A model generated the notes under the pieces. That model did not search any database and had not been told where the DNA came from. It worked only from the letters and a program-made list of their open reading frames with translations. Shown piece by piece: positions 23,311 to 36,030 of a stretch of 64,000 bases of DNA (within the stretch, counting starts at the first letter, position 1; each line of letters opens with the position of its first letter). Source of the stretch: Aphidius gifuensis (lineage: Eukaryota > Arthropoda > Insecta > Hymenoptera > Braconidae); the NCBI RefSeq assembly GCF_014905175.1, contig NC_057788.1, positions 29,358,154-29,422,153 on the forward strand, given 5' to 3'. Made by a program: the position numbers and the translations under genes.

Positions 23311-25020
23311 GCAAATAGTTACATGTTTTTTTTATGATAAAAACTAAAGACAGTTTAGTTTTTGAACCAGTAGAAATTTTTCTGTTATTAAATAATATCT
23401 ACAAGCTATATTATTATAATCATTTTTTTAAAATCCAGTAGTATGTAGTAGTCGAGTGTCGATTTTTATTTGATGGTCTCTTCTGATCTTTTACATGATA
23501 AATTTTTATTTTTTTATTTTCATTATTCATCCAGCCTTGAAGGCACGCATCAACTTCTTCGTTTCTCAAAACTTCAATTATTAAATACCACAATAACAAA
23601 CTTCAAACAATTTTTAAATCTTTTCGAAAAAAAATTTTTTTAAATATTTATTCTTTAAAAATGAATACTATGTATATATTTTTTTTCACCACAAATTAAT
23701 TATTGAAATAATAATTAATAAACAATTTTAATATATTATTTAAATTAGAAAATTTATTCATCTAAAAATATTAATTTTCAGTAGTCATGGTGTCACTAAA
23801 TCTGGCCATGAATAGCCCCTTGTATTGAGTAATAAAAATTGATGGAACATTAATACGTAATGGTGTATTAAAAAATAAATTTTACATAATAAAATGTTGA
23901 ATAAAAAAAAAAAAAATTATTATCTTAACGTGTGATGTTTATAAAAGATCTCATTATCATCATGTAGAATTTTATGTGCATTGATGATTTTGTGTATATA
24001 TAGAGTATGTATTTTGAATGCCTGGAAGTAAAGTGTTGTTACTTGGTAATTGGTTATTGGATCTGTTGGTATGATCAAACATTTTATACCTTGATTGTCC
24101 AATGTAGTGTGGGTATATTAAACTCAACCCAGTTAAACATAATCGCGACACCTTGTCGGCAACAGACACCATATTCGTAACACAAAATTGTTCAAATTAC
24201 ATGAGCACGGAACTCGATAATTATTATCCTCAACAAATGTGAACTTTGTTATGTATATATATTCTCATGACATGAATTACTATATATATTATTTTTATAA
24301 CATTAATTAAATTAATCAAATTAAAAATAATTACTTTTGATTTTTTAATAATAAAAAAAACATAAATTTTTGGTAAATTAATAATTTATTAAATTCAAAA
24401 GACGTAAAGTTAATTAAAAAATTGTTAAATTTATTTATTATTATTAACTTGTTGTTTAAATATTTAAATTGAAAAAAATAATAATAATATAAATAAAAGG
24501 AGAGAATTATAAAGAGAAGAAAGAAAATAATTTTTAAAATAAATTTGAATTAAAAAAAAATGTAGAGCTAATTAAAAATTAAATATAAAAAAATAATTAA
24601 TAATCATATTTTAAAATACATAAACAATTAATTATTTCAAATATTTTTGATCAATTTATTAATACTTTTTTATATAATTAATTTTCCATTTAATTTTTTT
24701 TTTCAATTTTAAATTTTTTAAAATAATTTATTGATATGTATATATAATTGAAATGATGAAAAAAATAAAATAAACAAATATTGAAGTATGTTGTAATGAT
24801 ATTCCAAGAATAAACAAAAATATGACGTGAAAAAATTTTTTCTAAAATATTATTATATATATTGTTGATGATGAAGAACAATTAACCCATTGCGTGGTTT
24901 AAATTTACCTATACAATCCTGCACTTTTGGATGACGAAAAATAAAAGAAAAAAAAAAAAATATATATATTTAATTTCTCTAAAAAATCAAAAAATATAAA
25001 AATGAAAAAATAATTAATAA

Positions 25021-25165
25021 TCACCCAGAGGGCACGCGATGTGTGCACCTTTAGGGCACATTAGAAGATACCAATCGTCCAACTTTACAAGGCCGTGGGC
25101 CTCATTCTTCTCAACAATAGCTGCCACATAATTATTGGTTTAATAGTATCTACCAATCGTCCTCT
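25021..25165. repeat. Dispersed repeat fragment with TACCAATCGTCC ends
   Basis: The 12-mer TACCAATCGTCC occurs at 25069-25080 and 25151-25162, bracketing about 70 bp. A 14-mer extension (TACCAATCGTCCAA) recurs at 63766-63779 at the start of a tandem array near the window end, so both belong to one repeat family. Confidence 0.45.
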
Positions 25166-28100
25166 TTTTCATATATATATATATTTTTCTACCTTGAAAT
25201 AAAACTATAGTTACCTTTAGCTTTTGGAAAAAAAAAAAATTAAATAAATAATAAAACAAAAAAATTGTTTTTACCACTAAAAATTTGCTCAATAAAATTA
25301 TTTTAAATGATAAAAAAAATAAATAAAATTAACAAATGTATAAATTAAATATTATTGTACAGAAATAGTAATTAATATTTTAAAAAATTACCTTTAAAAA
25401 TTTCATTTTTTAAAACTGATTTTAACGTTTTTATAAATAATTTTTTTGTGAATAATTTTATTCAAACTAGTTTTAAAAAATTGATAATGAAAATATTTAA
25501 AAAAAAATGAAATAAATAAATAAAAAACCAAGTAATAATTTAACTAATGTGTACGGTGTAATATACATGTTGTTTTTTTTTTTATTTCTTGTGGGCTCAA
25601 CAAGTGTTTTAAAAAAAAAAAAACAATTTTTTTTATTTCTTATAGTACAATTATGTAGGTATATTTGTGACACGTGAACTGTTTTTTTTTTTTTTTAAAG
25701 GATGAGTCTTTGACTGCACCGGCATTTTTTCCCTCTAATTCTCTTCATATCATTCTAAATGGCCGACAGTCCTAATTCGTAAAAAGAGACTAAGACAAAT
25801 TCATCCCCTTGCCGATGTACCTAAATATTTATCTGTCGCATCTGCCTAAATGAAGGCAAAGGCTATGATCATATAAGAAAAAAATAAAAATAAATATCAA
25901 AGAATCAACGAGTATATTTTAACCAACATGAAGCTTTTTTTAAATTTTTTTTCTACTTTTTAATTTAATGACCAGGAATATATTGAATAATTCGATACTG
26001 TTTTGTGACTACATTATATGTCCTAATATTATTCGCAATACACTCTAAACATCAATTTGCTATGTATTGAATTTTTAATTTTTTTTTGAGCTTTTTAAAT
26101 TCATTTATTTTTTGACTCACACGCATATCAATCCAATATTCATCGAGACTATAAATTCATGTCGCCCAAAGGATCCACTGTCCTCTGGCATTTATTATTT
26201 TATTTTTATTTTTTTCAGTTATTTTTCATCGTTTGATTTAGGACTCTACTTTGCACATATATTTAAACATAAATTTATCAAATATTTTGCTTTTAAATTT
26301 AAAAAAAAAATTAATACATTGATTTATTAATTAAGATTAATAAAATTTATTCAATAAATGAATTATTTTAATTTTATTAAAAAAATTATTACCATGGTTT
26401 TTTTTTTTTTTTGTTATTAATTTTCATTTTTAAATAATTCAAATATTTTTTTTTTACTGAATATTATTATGTCCGAAGGCGAAAAATAAATCTTTTTTTG
26501 ACATTTTTGGGGAACACAAGTAGTCAATAATAAAACGTGTGTTTTTAAAAATAATTTTTCGAAGAATATTTTGATAAATATAAAATACCAATTTGTAATA
26601 TCCGTAATTTTCTTTTTTTTAAATAATTTTTAAATATTTATCTGTCTGATGATTTGTTTTTTTCTTCTAAAAGTAAATCCTTGAATCCTTTTTTTTTTTG
26701 GCTTAGTTTCGTGTTGGGGCTTGATAGGGTTCACAAAAAATACATGTAATTTTGTTCCGGTATATCGAAATATTTGTCCTTCAATTTGTAGATATATTTA
26801 AAAAAAGAAATATCTTAAATTTTTAAGACAAAAGTTTTTCCGTAATTATCACCTTCGACAGTACAATCCTTCGAAACGTTTTATCATGCGTGACACCGGT
26901 AGTTGTTAAAGACTGCAATTTATTTCTATAGGCGAAACAAGAGCTATAAATATATGAGAGAAAAAAAAAAAAACAACAAAGACAATCATGTTATAGAAAA
27001 AAGTTTAAAAAACAATTTAAAACTGTCTTGTATCCTAGACCCGCGAAGACGAATGTAAAGCTTCAGGGGCAACAGAAAATAAGTCGAAAAAAATAAAAAA
27101 AACTTTTTGAAATTTATTGAGTCACGAGCCAATAGAAATAAACACGTCGCGTGGTTCAAATATTATAATTAATAGCTTATAATTTTCAACGAATTTGTCT
27201 GCTCCAGTTTAAAATTTTTTTTCAAAATATTTATTGGTCATTTCGCAGCAAGACGACACATTTAACTTGTTCGTTTTGGGCTAGTGTGTCAAATTTTTTT
27301 TTTTTTTTTTTCAAATTTTTCTACCAATTCACTTAAAAATAGGTTTAAAAAAATTATTGTTTATTATTTCTATTTCTAGAGCCAATTTAAACTCTGGAAT
27401 TTTAAAAGTGTTCATTTTATTAAATGATTTTTTTTTTTTTTTTCCAAGTATAATTATTTATATTTATGCCACGAAAAAAAAAACATTTATCAACACATTA
27501 TATACTTGTTAATTAATTAATTAAAAATATTTTTAAATTAGCCAGTTATTTAATTTCACTTACAATGTATTTATCAATGTTTATTGCATAAATATGTTGA
27601 TGACCTCGTGAAGGTATCGACATCCTTTTGAATGGAATAAAAAAAAAAAAAGAAATCAATTTCGCCTCAATCCATGTCATTCGTATAAACGTTTTAGTTT
27701 GCTTTGAAAAAATAATGATAATAATAATAAACCCTAACGAAATTCAACAATGTAGTTAAAAATATCCTCGAGCGTTGTAAAAAAAAAAAAGTTTTTTCTT
27801 TTTCGCTCTTTTCGATATAAAATAAATGGTTTTATTTTTTATTTTTTGAAATTGCTTGAGGACAATGAGTTACCCAGAAACAGGGTAAACAGGAAAACAC
27901 AAATTTTTCGATAATAATAATTTTATTTTAAATTAAAAACACCATTTTTTAATCATCAAAAATAGCAAAAATTTAATAAATTATTTCGAATATTTTTCAC
28001 AATTTTTCTTAATTTTAATTTAAAAAAATAAAAAACAATTAAATTAATTTATTATTTTCAAAATTCTTCGAGGTAATAATGTTCCTTTGTTGATTGAGAT

Positions 28101-30310
28101 TTTTATATTTAAAAAAAGAAGCCAATAAATGGTGAAAAAAAAAGTGAATTTAAAATTTTATTATTAAAAAAATATTTGCTAATGACTTTGATGTTAGTTT
28201 TAATGTGTATATAACACTCTGTTTATGATATTAATTTATTTAAATATTTTTTTTAGCATGATCAAAATCACCACATACACAAAATTTTAACACCAATCTA
28301 TTTTTCATTGGATCCCTTGTCGGTGAATTAATAGAACATAAGATATTAAGCTTAATAAATGCGTTCATTGCTCCCTTCTACAAGTAAATGACTCTATCGA
28401 AATTATCTCCTGGGGGTTACTAAGCAAAAAAAAAAAGAAGCTTCACAAAGTTAAATTGTGAAAAATAAAGTAAGAAAAATTATACTGGTCAAATTCTGTT
28501 CACCCTCTGGGCATTATTTCAAAAAATTTTTAGCTCGTGTTGCAACAAATGTATGTAATCTTGCATTGAATTTTTCTAAAGTTATTTTTACATTTTTTGT
28601 ATTTCATCTAATTTTTTTAACATTTAATAATATTTTTTTACTTTTTATTTGGTTTTTTAGGACTCATCAAAATATACGAGACAGCTGAAGTACCAAAGAA
28701 TCATTGCTAAGCACGCAACTTGATATTTTTTTAAAAATAAATAAATAAAAATATAAATAAACAAGTAAAAACTTCATTAGATCACTAAATAATTAAACAT
28801 CAAAAAAATAGATCAATAGGTAAATAAATAAATAAATGAATTTATGTTCAAAAAGAAAAAAAAAAAAAATTTAATAAATATTTATTTGAAATAATTTATT
28901 AATAATTAGAAAAAAAAAATTCGAATGTTTCTATAAAATTAACAGGTTATTTATCCTCGTGGTAATTTATAAATTACATATAATTTTGTAAAAAAAAAAA
29001 AGAAATTATTATCAATAATCAGTACACAAAAGATCGAAAGTAAAAAAAAAATAAACTCATGAATTTTTTAAGGGACATGTGTAGATGAAATTGAATGACA
29101 AATGATAACAAATTTTTGGGAATGTTGAAAAATTGACTCGTCAATTTATTTACTTGCCTGTAACTATAATCAAATTACCATATTACATTGTAAAGAATCC
29201 TTTCAAATTTAAATTATAAAATGTAAAATTTTTTTTTATAAATAAATCCAAGTACAAATATACAAATTGAAGCTAAATAAGTTAAAAAAAAAAATTATTT
29301 ATATATTATTTGAAATAAAAAAATTTTAAAAGAAAAAAAATATATATTACATATGAAATATGAAATACAAAAGATGCCACCCAAAAGAAACACGCATCAG
29401 TGGTCACACGTTGGTTATATTTTCGAATAAAATTCCCCCGGGGTTTTTAACACGCGCCAAGGGTTTATATCCATTCTTTTCACGCAAAACCAAACATTCA
29501 AGGGTAGTTGTTGTTCTTGTTGATGTGTGACTTTTCATCCCTTATTTATCATCCCAGCATTACACCACTAAAATCATTGAATCATCAATATAAATTATCT
29601 TGAAAGAAAAAAAAAAAATTTCTTTGTTTTAATTTTTATAATAATTATTTAACAATAAATAAATGAATTAAAAATTGATAAATGTTATGAAAAATTTAAT
29701 AAATGATTTAGAAATAATTATAAGGGTTTTTTTAAATTTATTTATTGTTAGGAATGTTTTTAGTTTTAATTTATGGATTCTGTTTTTTAGGACTATGTAA
29801 ATTTTATTTTTTTAAAATTTTATTTTTATGTTTTTGGGTAATCCATTTGTTGTGGATATATTATGTCACGTGGCATGTGTTATCTATGCTCATTGCGGGA
29901 CAAGGATTACTTGGAGGATTACCACAAGTTCTCTGTTACCAGCAGATAACAAATGTTTGTTACATATCAAATAGAAAAATTGAAAAAAATAAAATGTAAA
30001 TACTATTCACAGGATATTTAACAGAGTGTCAAAATTGACCCTTATTTTGATTTTTTGATAATTCATTCAATTGAATTTGAGGAGTTATATTTAGGGTCAC
30101 AATATCAACATGACATTAGATTTATATCATTGTAATTCAAAATGATTTTTATGGGAAATGATTAACATTAAAAAAATAAATAAATAGATATTCAAAATAA
30201 AATAGAATATTATTTATTTTTTTTTTTTTTCCATTTAGTATTATCACCCTTAATTACTAAAATTTTAGAGTTAATTCGATGATAATATATCCTCATTTTT
30301 AATTATATTT

Positions 30311-30870
30311 TCTCTCTTGAAAGATACAATTATTTATTTTAAAAAAAGTTAATCATCAGATGTATAAATAAACTTGTCAATTAACTTTCTTTTTTAAATT
30401 TTCTATCCAAATAATACATATTAAAATTTAATTATAATTTTGAAAATTTGCACAAGCTATTATTATTAAAATATAACTTGAAAATTAGTTATAGTTTTCT
30501 TTTTTATTTTCACGATTAAATAATATGCAAATTAATAATCATTATTAATAATAAAAATAAATTTAATTTAAAATTATTAACATTAATAATTGTTATTAAA
30601 TTAATTTTTTTAATTTATTTTTTTTTGTTATTTTTTTTTTTTCATTTTTTGTTAATTAATAAACAAATTTTTTATGTTCAATAATTGATGAAAAATATAT
30701 TTGATAATAATTAATGATAAAAAATATAATTTAAAAAATTATTAGTGTTTTTTTGTTCTAATTATTTAACTGAATTATATTTTAATTGAATAATAAAAAT
30801 TAATAGTAATTTTATTCATTATTTTATTTGTTTTATTTTCAGTAATTAACCAATTTTGCATTTTTTTTTT
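30311..30870 (-). repeat. Right arm of long inverted repeat
   Basis: Reverse complement of 14570-15135, near identical across about 480 bp in the core. The two arms bound a segment of about 16.3 kb that contains the cuticle gene. Confidence 0.85.
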
Positions 30871-30993
30871 CGTCAAATATACCAGACAGTTAAAAAAATA
30901 TTAATCATAAATCAATAGTTTATTTTTTATCGGTTCAATTCTTCATTTGCAATTTCAATTCAGCTAGTAATTTAAAAATTTAAAAACCATGGC

Positions 30994-31007
30994 ACACCTG
31001 CAGGTGT
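30994..31007. promoter_or_regulatory. 14-bp perfect palindrome with two E-boxes
   Basis: ACACCTGCAGGTGT reads identically on both strands and contains CACCTG and CAGGTG, the core of Snail/Scratch-type and proneural bHLH sites. It lies just beyond the right inverted-repeat arm. Confidence 0.45.
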
Positions 31008-34000
31008 AAAAATTGTGGAATAGATATATCTTCGTTAAAAAAAAATAACAATATCAAAAATCAAGTCATTTATCCTTATCTAAAGAGCATTTAATTATTT
31101 TTTTTTTCTTTATATATACATACTGACAAAGTGAATCATAAATACATGTTGTATATTTTTTATATAAAACTTGTCTTAAATATATTTATAACGGAATGCC
31201 CGGAACGTTGGTCTCGCGTTCCCTCTCAACGACTTTTATCTTTCAACAATGTTAATTTCTCAATCGTTCTCAACCATCATTCTTACTCTAACAAATAAAT
31301 TAAGCAACAAAATAAAAATCACCAACAATACTTCACCAAAAACAAAAAAAAAAACAAAATCCTTATTCCCAAAAATAATTACACTCGTTCGATAAATTGC
31401 AACAAAAAAAACAATATTATTAAATTGAAAAGCCATATAATATTATTTATTTAATTTTTTTTTTCCATTTATTAATATTTATTTGAATCGATTCAATTTT
31501 GATATAAAATATTTATTTAGTCCATTGCTAAATAGAATAATTTAAAAAAATAAAAATATACAAGTAAATGATAAAAACAATTGTAAAAAAAATTACCTGA
31601 TTTATCCGAATTAAATTTATGTAATATGTACTTTGGTAAGTATATATATACACCGCAAAGGGATTTTTTTTTTTTTTTTAAATTTTTAAAAAATGTTTGT
31701 TTTATTTTTTTGTTTTATTATATGTTTGAAGACTCTTCACTTTGACAAGTGGATATATAATGTTTTTTCTTCTTCACATCGTTCATCGTTCTCATCGTTG
31801 TTGTCATTGGGATTGAAGCTACCGAATCACGAAGAGAAGGAAATACTCACATTTAATTGATATTGGATACCATCCAAAAAGATTTTTAATCCGTAATAAA
31901 TTTCGATCATGCGCCAGAGATTTATTAAGTTGAGGGTAGACGAAAACCTGATCACTGATCATTCGTATTTTATCCTTTCATCTTATATCCCACTGACTTG
32001 AAATATTTATTTTTTATTTATTTATTATACATTTTATTTATTTACTTTTTTTTTATTCTCTTCAAGTCTATATACACTCGAAAATTCACAATTTAGATTC
32101 AAAATACTTTATGGCTTGAACTGTCATGGACATTGATCCTGAAAATTTACGATAGTAACTTAGTTTTTTTTTTGCTTATAAAAAATTAATAAATAAATTT
32201 TAAATTAACGAAAAAAAATATCCTTAAATCTTGTATGAATTATGGCGAAAAAATTATTGAATAATTGTTGTAATAAAATTTATAAAATTTAGCTTTAGTT
32301 ATTTTGTATTTTTTTAATTGACAATTTATATTATTTATTAGTTTTTTATTGATATTTAAATATGATCAATGTTATTTTTAAAATTGTCAAGAAGTTTTTT
32401 AAATTAAGCAGATGAATTTAAAAATTTTTTTTCGTCATATTTTTTAATTTGATGACATGATTTACTTGTTGACAAATTTATAATTTAATTTTTAATTGAG
32501 GTTTTTTAAATTTCAATTAAACAATAATATTTTTAATAAAATTATTTAAAATAATTCAAATGATATATACATTTATTGTTTTGTTGATTTCGAAATATTT
32601 TTTTTAGAAAAAAAAAAAAAAAGCCAATGGGTAGAACGAGTTGAAATCTAAGCCTGAGGCAAATACGGTTGATCTTACACATCAAAATGACCAAACTTGT
32701 TGGCTACTGATGATCCAAGAAGACGGCAAAATTGTTGAAGAAAAAATACAGTGATGCAAGACCAAAGGATCATTGGCCCAGAGGCAACAGACACCGGTAA
32801 ATTGCCCCCCTCTTAAATATTTCATTCTCTCAATATATTTAACTTTTATACTTACTCTTGTTCACTCTTGTTCATTTTTTTTCAAATTATTTTTCTCTCA
32901 TCTCACTCGGTCAACTAAAAAAAAAAAAAATATGCTACTTCAGATATGAGTAAGAGTAATATTTACAAGGTAATTTCCATCGTAAAACCAGTCGCTGAAA
33001 TTCCATACACAAGAATACAAAAATTTTTATTTATAAAACGCCAAAAGTGACGAATTAAAATGATAACTTTAACATGGATCAAATCGATCGAATGATTGAG
33101 AGTTATTTAATTTAAAAAAAAACAAAATTTTTTTTTATATATTTTATACATCTTTTGATGGTGATTTTGATTCTGAAGATTTAGTTTTTTTTTGATTTAG
33201 TTGATTGGCAAAAAGAAGAGTAGAGAATGAAAAGAAAAAAAAAATTTCAAACGAAATGACCAGAATGTTGAAGGAGCGTTTGATGGACGAGGTCCGATTG
33301 TTTATGGCCTATGGGGCTGTGTAATGCTGTTGGAGTAACTCGTCGAGTGTGACATTGTCGCATCTGTCATATAAATATTTTATTTTATAATATAAATATT
33401 TAAACATGTATATTTAAGACAACTCAAATGGTATTATTTTATAATTTTATAATATTAATTAAACTTTACAATTAATTAAAAATCGCGCGAAATTTTTATT
33501 TGAATTTAAATATCATTGTGTTTATTAGAATTTAATTTGAATTTTTTTTTTTTTATTATTACTATTTGATTAGTAGTCAAGTATTTTATTGATAAAATTT
33601 TTTTACATTTATTTATTTATTATATTTATTTAAACAAATTAAAGAGAAATTTAATTTTAAAATTATTTGAAAATTATTTAATTGATATATTGTTTGAGTG
33701 GAGCTTTTTATTTTTATTTAGTAATTTCTATTGATAAATTACTTCTTAGAATATCATATTTTATTTTTTTGTTTAGAATGGCGAAAAATAAAAATATATT
33801 GTCGGCCAATATGTCAGATGTCAGTGACTAAAATGCAATTACGTGCAATTAATTTGGTCTTTAAATCCAAATGCCCCAAAGGAATAACTCTTTTGGAGCT
33901 TTTTTTTTTTTGATTTTTTTTCTTCTTCTTCTTCTTCTTTTGTTCTTTAAATTTATTTTTTTTTTTATTCATTTCATTGGCTACTAATTTTTTTAACTTG

Positions 34001-35837
34001 ACATTACGAACCTCAGTTGCAAAGACAAGTGCAAAAATCATTTTGTTCAACACCTGCTCGTAAATGAATTCGTCGAACATATACTTAATTTTTGAATTAA
34101 AAAAAAACAAGTAAATGACTCTATTTTCGTAATTGAACATTTTTATACAATTGTTTTATAAATATTTTCCAACTCAAATATTTATAAATTGTATTTTTAG
34201 AATTACATTATTATAATGTCTAATTGAAAAATATAAAATTGCAATTATGTGAATTATTTGAGGAAAAAAATCATCAACAAAATAAATGACATTTACCATC
34301 TGCTAAAATTTATGTGTCAGCTAAATTAAATAAGACAACCCATCGGGCAAAATTCTTTACGCTTCTTTTCCAATTTTCGTCAAGCTCTTTAATTTCTACG
34401 CTTATTTATATATTTCTAAAATTAATTCTCATTTTTTAAATTATCATCAAATTATCCTGTCCATCAGAAAAAAAAAAAAAAACAAAATAAAACACCAAAA
34501 AATTCATGAATCAAACTTATATAAAGATCAAAATAAAAATTTGTAAAATATAAAAAATATACAAATATTAAAATTTTATTGCCAATTAGTGTTGCTTATA
34601 TTTTCCATCATATTCAACAACTACACCTTATATTTACGCACTGAATAAAAAAAAAAAATGAAACAGCTAAAACGAGTAAAAATAAAAATCCCTCGAGAGC
34701 CAAGGCTTGAAGATGTATGTATGAAAAAAAGCCACTAAAATAAAGTCAGTTTTAATGTGAATACTAATTTCCATACTATCAATAAAAAAAAGCATGAAAA
34801 ACATGAAAAAAAAACATTGAATAAATAAATAACTTGAAATAAAAAATTAAAAAAAATTAAGTAGTAAGTTCAATGAATAATCAGACAACCAAACTATTTT
34901 TTTTCTACATAGAAAAATTCAAATGCGAATATCATTATCGTTAATTTAATTGAAAGAAAAATATTTATAAGTTAATATAAATTAATAAACAAATAAATAA
35001 ATAATTGAATAAAATAATCCGACGGTAAAAAAAAAATTTATCCCGGCTTTATGCAAATAATATTGAATAAAAAATTTTTCTTATTTATCATGTATGATTA
35101 TTAAAACATTAATAACTATAAAAAATAAATTTAGCATGGTAAAAAATTTTAATTATCACATGAACATCAATACCAATCAGTAACAACCAATTGGCTAACA
35201 AGAAAAATTGATGACTGCATCGGCAAAACCAAGCAGTCTTAATCAACCGGTCATTTAACATCAAGGACAACCCAAAAAATTTACCACTTCATTCATTCAC
35301 TCATTCACAAAACCAATTTCATTCAAAAAAAAAAAAATAAAATAACGAGTTTCTTAATATAATTATGTATTTTATTTTTTAGTTTATTTTATACAAATTA
35401 ACTTGCTTTATTTATAACAAATTTATAAATTTTCTCTTCTTTTTTTATTGATGAAAAATTTATAAATTAAATAATGTGTTTATCATTTATTTAAACTTTT
35501 ATATTAAATTTTTTTTTTGAAGATTGATAATAATAGCCCTAGCTCATTAAAGACAATAGATAATTTTGATTATTTATTTGTCGTATAAATATTAATTTTC
35601 TAAACTATGGGCGTATTTATTATTAGATAATCATATCCAATCTAGGATCATCATCTTACCAGCCTTCTTCGTCTAGAAATTCATTAAAATCCTATTTTTT
35701 TTTTTGTCTTTTATTTTTAAATATTAATTTAAGATTATTATTTTAGAGTAGATATTTTTTTTTTTTATTGTAATTAATAAATTTTTATAGATTTTAACAA
35801 AAAATAGAAAGATAAAAATTAAATCAAGGAGATTCTA

Positions 35838-35854
35838 TGTGTGTGTGTGTGTGT
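35838..35854 (+). repeat. (TG)n microsatellite
   Basis: 17-bp alternating TG tract followed by a long T run. Confidence 0.9.
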
Positions 35855-35954
35855 AATATAAATTTTTTTTTTTTTTTTTTTCTTTATATACTTATTCAAT
35901 TTAATTTTTTTTCTATTTAATTTTTAAACTTGAAACATCTGCTTGTTAAATTAT

Positions 35955-36030
35955 GATGAACACAGGTAAATTAATTTCACCTGTATTTTTCCATTTTCAG
36001 ATTTTTTCCTTTTCCTTACACCTGTTATTT
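35955..36030. promoter_or_regulatory. Cluster of ACAGGT/ACCTGT sites
   Basis: Three words, ACAGGT near 35963, ACCTGT near 35980 and ACCTGT near 36018, lie within about 60 bp and in both orientations. This is the core of Snail-family or bHLH sites. Function is inferred only. Confidence 0.3.

Larger units (their letters stand above)
19585..30310. other. Gene-poor non-coding region inside the inverted-repeat segment
   Basis: Over 10 kb of A/T-run DNA without a recognisable coding exon on either strand. Islands of more balanced composition, which could be enhancers or small transcribed units, occur near 20480-20680, 22730-22810, 23230-23310, 24080-24240, 25020-25165, 25720-25860, 28290-28420, 29390-29530 (PuPy-balanced, with CCCCCGGGG) and 29860-29955 (includes a CACGTG E-box at about 29867). 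Open frames in this region are short and follow composition. Confidence 0.5.

Noticed and set aside
25021..25060. Resemblance of GGCACGCGATG to miR-124
   Set aside because: The match to the mature miR-124 stops after about ten bases and no foldback partner arm is present.
29745..29999. 84-codon hydrophobic open frame
   Set aside because: Phe/Leu content follows from T-rich composition; no domain, no splice partner. Kept only as part of a candidate regulatory island.
14570..30870. Polinton/Maverick transposon (long inverted termini about 16 kb apart)
   Set aside because: The spacing fits, but the interior has no DNA polymerase B, integrase, capsid or ATPase genes; only a cuticle gene and non-coding DNA are seen.
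33814..34140. 108-codon Lys-rich open frame on the minus strand
   Set aside because: A central poly-Lys tract comes from a CTT/T-run; no similarity to any family is recognised.
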